Source: Clostridia bacterium (GTDB lineage: Bacteria; Bacillota; Clostridia; Oscillospirales; CAG-272). Taken from it: DNA of 6,182 bases. A program made the translations under genes and the position numbers. Below, one piece after another: positions 1-4,865 of this stretch. The notes beneath the pieces are model-generated. The model ran no database searches, had not been told where the DNA came from, and worked only from the letters and a program-made list of their open reading frames with translations. The stretch is taken from positions 1-6,182 of the forward strand of contig JAGAUC010000043.1 in assembly GCA_017621015.1 (NCBI GenBank), written 5' to 3'. Each line of letters opens with the position of its first letter. The first letter of the stretch is position 1.

Positions 1-2
1 CT

Positions 3-524
3 GAGCTTGACGGATTTTCGGCTTGCCGTGAGATCCGCAAGACGTCGGAGATCCCTATCATTATGCTGTCCGAACGCGGGGAGGAATATGATCGGATCAA
101 CGGCTTTGAGGTGGGCATTGATGATTATGTGGTCAAGCCCTTTTCGCCCAAGGAGCTGATGCTTCGGGTGGAGGCAGTGATGAAGCGTGCCAAAAGATTG
201 GAACCGACCCGTCCGCAGAACGAGGTGCTGGAGCTGGACGGCGGAAGGCTGAAGGCAGACATTACGGCACGCATCGTTTACATTGACGGTGAGCGTGTGG
301 ATATGTCGCCCAAGGAATACGATCTGTTTTTCTATCTTCTTTCCAATCAAAACGTGGCACTCACACGTGAAAAGCTGATCAGCGAGGTTTGGGGCTATGA
401 TTTTTACGGCGACGCTCGCACGCTGGATACGCACATCAAGCTTTTACGAAAAAATCTGGGCAGATACGCCGACTGCATTGTCACGCTTCGCGGTGTTGGT
501 TACCGATTTGAAGAAAAGAATTAA
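3..524 (+). CDS. OmpR/PhoB-family DNA-binding response regulator, 5'-truncated
   Basis: This is the C-terminal 173 codons of a cytoplasmic response regulator, the transcription factor half of a two-component system. The frame is open from base 3. The first visible codons read ELDGF, the segment just after the phospho-acceptor loop, so the acceptor Asp lies about five codons before the window. Visible receiver residues are the Ser/Thr switch (Ser in IMLSE, bases 69-71), the GIDDYV segment and the conserved Lys of VVKPF (bases 135-137). A winged-helix domain follows from about base 230 to the end, with the typical SPKEYDLFFYLL, REKLISEVWG, RTLDTHIKLLRKNLG and RGVGYRFE segments. Family members are about 225-235 residues, so roughly 55-60 residues are missing, and this is a window-edge truncation, not a broken gene. 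It ends in TAA 23 bases before the kinase gene, its probable partner. Its target genes cannot be read from the sequence. Confidence 0.95.
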   Translation, partial: ELDGFSACREIRKTSEIPIIMLSERGEEYDRINGFEVGIDDYVVKPFSPKELMLRVEAVMKRAKRLEPTRPQNEVLELDGGRLKADITARIVYIDGERVDMSPKEYDLFFYLLSNQNVALTREKLISEVWGYDFYGDARTLDTHIKLLRKNLGRYADCIVTLRGVGYRFEEKN

Positions 525-533
525 ACGATAAAA

Positions 534-550
534 AAGGGGGTGCTGTTTTG
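534..550 (+). promoter_or_regulatory. Shine-Dalgarno and TTG start of the histidine kinase gene
   Basis: Bases 534-542 (AAGGGGGTG) match the ideal AAGGAGGTG at all but one position, and that change gives a G-U pair with the 16S tail. The last G of the run is seven bases before TTG at 548-550. No ATG or GTG lies in frame near this site; the next in-frame ATG falls inside the first membrane segment. TTG is therefore the real start. Confidence 0.85.
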
Positions 551-2068
551 AAAAATCAAATACAGAAACGAAAAAACGGCATCCGTGTAAAATGGAAGCT
601 TTTGGCCTTTCTTTTGTCCTTTGCTGCGTTTATGCTTGTTGTGATCTGGGTCTTTCAGATCCATATGCTTGGTAGCTTTTATCGGAATGCCAAATACCGC
701 GAGCTGGATACGATATCCAAGGTGTTGGAAAGCTGTCTGGGTACGGACGCGCTCGGCGAGGCGGTCGAATCCTGTGCGAAGGAGTATGATACCTGCATTC
801 GGATCTTCAAACGGACGGAGGGTAACGTCTTTGTGGAGGCGGCAAGCGCCGATGTGACATCAGACTGTACCATTCATCACTTGAACGAGGAAAGGCTCCA
901 GTATTACTACAACCAGACCTTACTTGGCGAGGGAATCTATACCGAGAACAAAGAGATCGAGCAAGATCTCGGTGAGTTCTGGACGGAAGGCGAAGCCAAG
1001 CTCTTTGAGGTGTTTGACCGCGACGAAAAGATCTACGGAATTGTGCACAATCTTTTTGTCACCGCTGAGGATGGCACGCAGTATATGGTGATGCTGAATT
1101 CGGTTTTGACGCCGGTAAACGCCACGGTAAAAACCTTGAAAACACAATTCTCGTGGATCTGTCTTGTTTTGCTTGTCGGAGCTATGGTGTTTGCCTATCT
1201 GATCTCCCGTAACATCTCTCGCCCGCTTGTGGAGATGAACAAGGCGGCAAAGCAGCTGGCACGCGGTCATTATGACGCCGACTTCAAAGGGACAGGTTAC
1301 CGCGAGATCTGTGAGCTGGGAGACAGCCTGAACTATGCCTCCTCCGAGCTTTCCAAGGTGGACAGCCTTCAGCGTGAGTTGATTGCCAACGTATCGCATG
1401 ACCTCAGAACGCCGCTTACTCTGATCAAGGGCTACGGCGAGATGATGCGTGATATTCAGGATGAAAACACGCCCGTAAATATGCAGGTCATCGTTGATGA
1501 AACCACGCATTTGAGCAATCTTGTTACCGATCTGCTTGATCTTTCCAAGCTTCGCGCCGGCTCACGCAAGCCCACTTACGAGAACTTCGACCTCACCGAA
1601 ACCATCAAGGAGGTCATGGCGAGATATGACCGTCTTGTCGGCGTGGATGGATATGACATTTCGTTTGAATACGGGGAGCAGGTGACCGTTTGCGCCGATC
1701 GGATGATGCTGCTTCAGGTGGTCTACAATTTGATTAACAATGCCATAAACTATACGGGCGAGAATAAGCGCGTGCGTGTGGTCCAGGCGCTGAGAGGGGA
1801 TTCGGTAAGGATCTCGGTTACAGACAACGGGGAGGGAATTGCTCCCGAGGATATTGCATTGATCTGGGACAGATACTACCGTGTGGATACCATGCACAAG
1901 AGAAGCGTGGTCGGATCGGGATTGGGACTTTCCATTGTAAAGGGAATTCTCGAGCTTCACGGCGCACATTACGGTGTGGAGTCGGCTTTGGGTCACGGCA
2001 GTACGTTTTGGTTTGAAATTAAATACGCAAAAACTGAGGATATAGGAGGAAACGGGCGTGAAGAATAA
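548..2068 (+). CDS. Membrane sensor histidine kinase (HAMP-HisKA-HATPase_c)
   Basis: This 506-residue protein is a complete sensor kinase that autophosphorylates on His and passes phosphate to the response regulator, almost certainly the one encoded just upstream. Order of parts: a basic N-terminus; membrane helix 1 at about residues 17-40; an extracytoplasmic sensor region of about 160 residues (41-200); membrane helix 2 at about 201-220; a HAMP linker at about 221-272 (NISRPLVEM); the dimerisation and phospho-acceptor domain with His284 in NVSHDLRTP; and an ATPase domain with the N box (Asn394 and Asn398 in NLINNAINY), G1 box DNGEG (426-430), F box WDRYYRVD and G2 box GSGLGL (456-461). All catalytic motifs are intact. 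The sensor region holds Cys63, Cys76, Cys83 and Cys107 and shows no domain I can name; a PAS- or Cache-like fold would be usual. The stop codon lies inside the sortase gene, which points to translational coupling. The input signal is unknown. Confidence 0.96.
   Translation: MKNQIQKRKNGIRVKWKLLAFLLSFAAFMLVVIWVFQIHMLGSFYRNAKYRELDTISKVLESCLGTDALGEAVESCAKEYDTCIRIFKRTEGNVFVEAASADVTSDCTIHHLNEERLQYYYNQTLLGEGIYTENKEIEQDLGEFWTEGEAKLFEVFDRDEKIYGIVHNLFVTAEDGTQYMVMLNSVLTPVNATVKTLKTQFSWICLVLLVGAMVFAYLISRNISRPLVEMNKAAKQLARGHYDADFKGTGYREICELGDSLNYASSELSKVDSLQRELIANVSHDLRTPLTLIKGYGEMMRDIQDENTPVNMQVIVDETTHLSNLVTDLLDLSKLRAGSRKPTYENFDLTETIKEVMARYDRLVGVDGYDISFEYGEQVTVCADRMMLLQVVYNLINNAINYTGENKRVRVVQALRGDSVRISVTDNGEGIAPEDIALIWDRYYRVDTMHKRSVVGSGLGLSIVKGILELHGAHYGVESALGHGSTFWFEIKYAKTEDIGGNGREE
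2044..2060 (+). promoter_or_regulatory. Shine-Dalgarno and GTG start of the sortase gene, inside the kinase gene
   Basis: AGGAGG at 2044-2049 is a full consensus ribosome binding site, eight bases before GTG at 2058-2060. Both site and start codon lie within the last codons of the kinase gene, which ends at 2068. The predicted product starts with a short basic stretch followed by a membrane anchor, as expected for a sortase, so this start is preferred. Confidence 0.85.
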
Positions 2069-2840
2069 GGCAAATCTTGTGCATTATGTGATTCTGACAG
2101 CCTGCGCCATTGTTTTCCTTGTGTGCGCGGTTATTCTTGTCAAAACACTGGTGGATTACTCCAAGGCAAATTCCGTTTATGAGGACATGACGCTGAACGC
2201 CGACGAAACACAAACGGCTCCCAATGAAAATGACGCGATTCCCGAAAGGATCCTTTCGCTGATGGCCTCTTACCGTACTCTCAAGCAGGAGCACCCGAAT
2301 GTGGTTGGTTATATCAACATTCCCTCGGTCTCCATCTCCTATCCCGTGGTACAGGGCGAGGATAACGAATACTATACCACACACCTTATTACCGGCGAGG
2401 AAAATAAAAGCGGCTCGATCTTCCTGGATTTTCGGAATTCCACGTCTCCAAGGCTTGCGCCCAACCTCATTCTTTACGGGCACAACATGAACGACCGATC
2501 CATGTTTCACAATATGCGAGATCTTTTTACTGAAGAGATCTTCCGCGATACACTTGTTGAATACATTTGTGACGATGGGGTTTATTTATATGATTCGCTT
2601 TCGGTTTACGTGACCGATACCGACGACCCCTATTATGCCTACAGCTTTTATGATGAGGCAGATTTTTCCGCTTTTTTCGAGGAGCGTGCCGCACTCTCGC
2701 GCTTTCCGGTGGAATATGAGCAAGCCGGCAATGTGATCACGCTGGTTACCTGTAGCAATTCGGCGACAAAGCCAAACCAGCGCTTTTTATATCACGGAAA
2801 GCTCATAAAGAGCTATACGGACTTTGGAGAAGAAACATGA
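2058..2840 (+). CDS. Class B sortase (SrtB-type cysteine transpeptidase)
   Basis: This 260-residue membrane-anchored transpeptidase should cleave a C-terminal sorting signal on secreted proteins and join them to peptidoglycan or other acceptors outside the cell. A short basic N-terminus leads into one membrane helix at about residues 9-32 (type II orientation), a linker rich in polar residues to about 75, and the sortase beta-barrel. Catalytic residues are all present: His142 in LYGHNM, Cys232 in LVTCS and Arg242 in NQRFLYHG. The VVGYINIP and YPVVQG segments and the length fit class B rather than class A or C. The gene overlaps the kinase by 11 bases upstream and the methyltransferase by four bases (ATGA) downstream. 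No protein with a sorting signal is encoded here, so its substrates and recognition motif are unknown. Control by the upstream two-component system is plausible from position only. Confidence 0.95.
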   Translation: MKNKANLVHYVILTACAIVFLVCAVILVKTLVDYSKANSVYEDMTLNADETQTAPNENDAIPERILSLMASYRTLKQEHPNVVGYINIPSVSISYPVVQGEDNEYYTTHLITGEENKSGSIFLDFRNSTSPRLAPNLILYGHNMNDRSMFHNMRDLFTEEIFRDTLVEYICDDGVYLYDSLSVYVTDTDDPYYAYSFYDEADFSAFFEERAALSRFPVEYEQAGNVITLVTCSNSATKPNQRFLYHGKLIKSYTDFGEET

Positions 2841-3661
2841 ACGAAAGAATGATAAATGCCCTGCGTTGCCCCGTGTGCGGCGCGGCCTTTGAGCTTGGCA
2901 ACAGCGGAAAAAGCCTGCTTTGCCTTGGGGAGAAAAAACGGCATTGCTACGATCTGTCTGCCTCAGGCTATGTCAATTTTGCACCGCCTTCGCAGAGTCA
3001 CTCGGGTGACTCCAAGGAAGCAGTTCGTGCACGGACAAGCTTTCTGGACAGCGGTGCATATGCGCCGATACGAAAGGCGATTTCGGATGCTGTAAAACAG
3101 TATGCTGACGGCCTTATAATCGACGCCGGCTGTGGAGAGGGCTACTATTCCTCGGCACTTGCCGATGTGGCAGACGGCGTGATCGGCTTTGACCTTTCCA
3201 AGTTTGGCGTGGAGGCCGCGGCCAAGCGTACAAAAGGAAAGACGAACGCCCTGTTTGCCGTTGCCGGCATTTACGACATGCCTCTTTTTGACGCCTGTGC
3301 TGGCGCAGTCGTCAACATTTTCGCCCCCTGTGCTGCCGACGAATTCAAGCGCGTGTTGAAGAAAAACGGCGTATTGATCGCCGTCGGTGCGGGAAAGGAT
3401 CATTTGCTTGGACTTAAGCAGGCAATCTACGACACAGCTTATGAAAACGACGGGCGCGAGGATATGCCGCCGGATATGAAGCTTTTGGAGGAGAAAAGCG
3501 TGTCCTATGAGATCACGCTTTCCGATAACGAGACCATTGCCGATCTCTTTTCCATGACGCCGTACTATTACCGTACAAGCGAGCAGGACAGGGAAAAGCT
3601 GAGGCGCCTTGAGCGCGTAACCACTTCCGTGGATGTGTTTGTTCGTGTGTATAAAAAGTGA
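2837..3661 (+). CDS. rlmA: RlmA-family 23S rRNA (guanine-N1) methyltransferase
   Basis: This 274-residue cytoplasmic enzyme should use S-adenosylmethionine to methylate a guanine N1 in helix 35 of 23S rRNA. The N-terminal zinc-binding module has Cys11, Cys14, Cys29 and His36, followed by the family segments YDLSASGYVNF, GDSKE and ARTSFLDSGAY. The SAM-binding loop is DAGCGEGYY (residues 96-104), the strand-2 acid is Asp119 in GFDLS, and IFAPC (161-165) and the late MTPYYYR segment also match the E. coli protein as I remember it. ATG at 2837 is preceded by GGAG at 2826-2829 with seven-base spacing and overlaps the sortase stop as ATGA. In this family RlmA(I) modifies G745 and RlmA(II)/TlrB modifies G748. 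I cannot tell from sequence alone which applies; the Gram-positive host makes G748 more likely. The link to the sortase is probably just shared transcription. Confidence 0.92.
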   Translation: MNERMINALRCPVCGAAFELGNSGKSLLCLGEKKRHCYDLSASGYVNFAPPSQSHSGDSKEAVRARTSFLDSGAYAPIRKAISDAVKQYADGLIIDAGCGEGYYSSALADVADGVIGFDLSKFGVEAAAKRTKGKTNALFAVAGIYDMPLFDACAGAVVNIFAPCAADEFKRVLKKNGVLIAVGAGKDHLLGLKQAIYDTAYENDGREDMPPDMKLLEEKSVSYEITLSDNETIADLFSMTPYYYRTSEQDREKLRRLERVTTSVDVFVRVYKK

Positions 3662-3672
3662 GGAAATGTATG
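3661..3672 (+). promoter_or_regulatory. Shine-Dalgarno and ATG start of the glycosyltransferase gene
   Basis: AGGAAA at 3661-3666 sits directly at the end of the methyltransferase gene, with its last G six bases before ATG at 3670. An in-frame GTG at 3658 would add four residues but has no ribosome binding site upstream, and glycosyltransferases of this type normally begin a few residues before the first beta strand, as MKISLCIPMYNE does. Confidence 0.75.
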
Positions 3673-4389
3673 AAGATTTCGCTTTGCATTCCGATGTATA
3701 ATGAAGCATCGATCATTGAGAATACTGCAAGGACACTTTCTGCCTATATGTCGGAGCATTTTGAGGATTATGAAATTCTCTTTTCCAACGACGGCTCCAC
3801 CGATGACTCGGTGGAGCTTGTAAGCGCACTCGGTTTGCCCTTTGTGCGCGTGGTCGGGTATGAGAAAAACCGGGGGAAGGGCGCGGCGGTAAGGGAGGCG
3901 GTGCTGGCTTCGACGGGCGACATTGTGATGTTCACCGACGCTGACCTTGCCTATGGAACCGAGGTCATCTCGCGCGTGGTGAGGGCCTTTGAGGAAGATC
4001 CGCAAGCGGATGCGGTGATCGGCTCGCGCAATCTGCAGGGGGACGGCTATGAAGGCTATACCGCAATTCGCAAGCTGGCCTCCAAGGCATATATCAAGCT
4101 GCTTTGTGCGGTGGGAGGTCTTAGGCTTTCTGATTCGCAGTGTGGCTGTAAGGCATTTCGCGGGGATATGGCAAGACGGATCTTCTCTTGTTGTGAGGTG
4201 AACGGCTTTGCCTTTGATTTTGAGGCAATTATGATCGGAACACGCTTGGGCGCTCGCTTTTTTGAGCTTCCTGTAAAGGTCATTAATCATAGAGAATCCA
4301 AGGTACACGTGCTTTCGGATGCATTAAAAATGATCAAGGATGTCCAAAGAATGAAAAAAAGAGTAGCGAAACTGGAGCTTAAACAATAA
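3670..4389 (+). CDS. Family 2 glycosyltransferase, polyprenyl/dolichyl-phosphate sugar synthase type
   Basis: This 239-residue enzyme probably moves a sugar from a nucleotide donor to a lipid phosphate such as undecaprenyl phosphate on the inner face of the membrane. It shows the GT-A fold signatures of the group: CIPMYNEA (residues 6-13), SNDGSTDDS (39-47), KNRGKGAAVREA (66-77), the metal-binding DAD (90-92), GSRN (118-121), DSQCGCKAF (155-163) and FDFE (182-185). This resembles the Alg5/dolichyl-phosphate glucosyltransferase branch. The C-terminus is a short basic tail without membrane helices, so it lacks the fused or attached GtrA-like flippase segment seen in some relatives. The start is eight bases after the rlmA stop, so it belongs to the same operon. 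The donor and acceptor are not readable from sequence. A role in cell-envelope glycan decoration is an inference from family and from the nearby sortase. Confidence 0.9.
   Translation: MKISLCIPMYNEASIIENTARTLSAYMSEHFEDYEILFSNDGSTDDSVELVSALGLPFVRVVGYEKNRGKGAAVREAVLASTGDIVMFTDADLAYGTEVISRVVRAFEEDPQADAVIGSRNLQGDGYEGYTAIRKLASKAYIKLLCAVGGLRLSDSQCGCKAFRGDMARRIFSCCEVNGFAFDFEAIMIGTRLGARFFELPVKVINHRESKVHVLSDALKMIKDVQRMKKRVAKLELKQ
3794..3817 (+). repeat. Perfect 9-bp inverted repeat inside the glycosyltransferase gene
   Basis: GCTCCACCG (3794-3802) and CGGTGGAGC (3809-3817) are exact reverse complements around the six-base loop ATGACT. The mRNA would form a GC-rich hairpin in the codons for GSTDDSVEL, a conserved nucleotide-binding segment. 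No T run follows, so it is not an intrinsic terminator. It may be a by-product of codon choice. Confidence 0.6.
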
Positions 4390-4404
4390 AAATTTCAAAT
4401 TCTA

Positions 4405-4433
4405 TTGCAAACGCTTCATATTTGTGATATACT
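4405..4433 (+). promoter_or_regulatory. Housekeeping-sigma promoter with extended -10 for rbfA-nrnA-asnA
   Basis: A -35 box TTGCAA (4405-4410) and a -10 box TATACT (4428-4433) are separated by exactly 17 bases, and TG at 4425-4426 one base before the -10 box makes it an extended -10 element. Transcription should start near 4440, giving a leader of about 42 bases before the rbfA start. The site lies in the only sizeable intergenic gap of the window, in AT-rich sequence (4390-4452). I see no terminator between the glycosyltransferase stop (4389) and this promoter, so read-through from upstream is also possible. Confidence 0.8.
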
Positions 4434-4452
4434 ATTTCAGTTGATTTAAATT

Positions 4453-4481
4453 AGGAAGGAACGGCGTTTTGCCGAGGGCAT
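4453..4481 (+). promoter_or_regulatory. rbfA ribosome binding region with a hairpin between Shine-Dalgarno and start codon
   Basis: The strong Shine-Dalgarno-like AGGAAGGA (4453-4460) is 21 bases from the ATG at 4482, too far for normal use. Between them CGGC (4462-4465) and GCCG (4471-4474) can pair around the loop GTTTT. Folding would remove 13 bases and leave an effective spacing of about eight. A weaker GAGGG at 4474-4478 lies only three bases before the ATG and partly overlaps the stem. No alternative in-frame start codon exists in 4441-4481. Which site is used is not known. Confidence 0.5.
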
Positions 4482-4865
4482 ATGGCAAATTATAGAAGAG
4501 GACGGATCAATGACGAGGTTCAGAAGGAGCTTTCGGTCATTGTAAGAGATATCAAGGATCCGCGCGTAAGCGGTGCCATGATCTGCATTACGGGAGCCGA
4601 GGTGACCCCGGATCTCAAATATGCAAAGGTCTATTACTCAGCGATGGGAGGAGACAAAAAGGAGGTAGCCAAGGGGCTTAAGGCGGCTTCGGGCTATATC
4701 CGAAAGCGCGTGGCACAGGCACTCAATCTCCGCGTCACCCCTGAATTCACCTTTATCCTTGACGGTTCGATCGAATACGGTGCGCGCATTGCAAGCATTT
4801 TGAACACCATAACCTTTTCGGATGACGAAGAGGAAGACAACGAGGAAGAAAATGGCGAGAACTGA
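4482..4865 (+). CDS. rbfA: Ribosome-binding factor A
   Basis: RbfA is a small cytoplasmic protein that binds the immature 30S subunit, helps mature the 5' end region of 16S rRNA and aids cold growth. This 127-residue protein has the full single KH-type domain: the N-terminal helix YRRGRINDEVQKELS, the conserved DPRV (residues 26-29), VTPDLKYAKVYYS (41-53), the AxG helix break of the family as Ala69-Ser70-Gly71 followed by YIRKRVAQAL, and the LRVTPEFTFILDGSIEYG strand region (83-100). The tail after residue 113 is strongly acidic (10 Asp or Glu in the last 14 residues). The family is usually 110-135 residues, so the length is normal. Start choice is supported by the conserved N-terminus. It heads a transcription unit with its own promoter and overlaps nrnA by 14 bases. 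Confidence 0.97.
   Translation: MANYRRGRINDEVQKELSVIVRDIKDPRVSGAMICITGAEVTPDLKYAKVYYSAMGGDKKEVAKGLKAASGYIRKRVAQALNLRVTPEFTFILDGSIEYGARIASILNTITFSDDEEEDNEEENGEN
4842..4854 (+). promoter_or_regulatory. Shine-Dalgarno and ATG start of nrnA, inside the end of rbfA
   Basis: GAGG at 4842-4845 lies six bases before ATG at 4852-4854. A longer reading from ATG 4822 would add ten residues, mostly Lys, Arg and Thr, but it has no ribosome binding site (pyrimidine-rich upstream). The 4852 start places FTEACDWLA and the first beta strand at the position normal for the family. Confidence 0.75.

Noticed and set aside
920..1996. Two minus-strand open frames antisense to the histidine kinase
   Set aside because: The kinase is complete with all catalytic boxes; the antisense products show no domain.
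2995..3012. Perfect 7-bp inverted repeat GAGTCAC/GTGACTC with a TCGG loop inside rlmA
   Set aside because: It is short, lies wholly in codons for the conserved SGDS region and has no T run or other supporting signal.
3658..3672. GTG at 3658 as start of the glycosyltransferase
   Set aside because: No ribosome binding site precedes it, and ATG 3670 has AGG at good spacing and gives the usual N-terminus.
2963..3709. Long minus-strand open frame antisense to the methyltransferase gene
   Set aside because: The plus strand here encodes an intact, recognisable RlmA-family protein. The antisense product has no recognisable motif and its openness follows from plus-strand codon use.
3568..4308. Long minus-strand open frame antisense to the glycosyltransferase gene
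   Set aside because: It spans the end of one real gene and most of another, has no family signature and no good ribosome binding site that I can see.
4375..4428. Possible terminator after the glycosyltransferase gene
   Set aside because: The region is AT-rich but I found no stem followed by a T run.
4822..4854. ATG at 4822 as start of nrnA
   Set aside because: The upstream bases lack a Shine-Dalgarno site and the extra ten residues are not typical of the family; ATG 4852 has GAGG at six bases.
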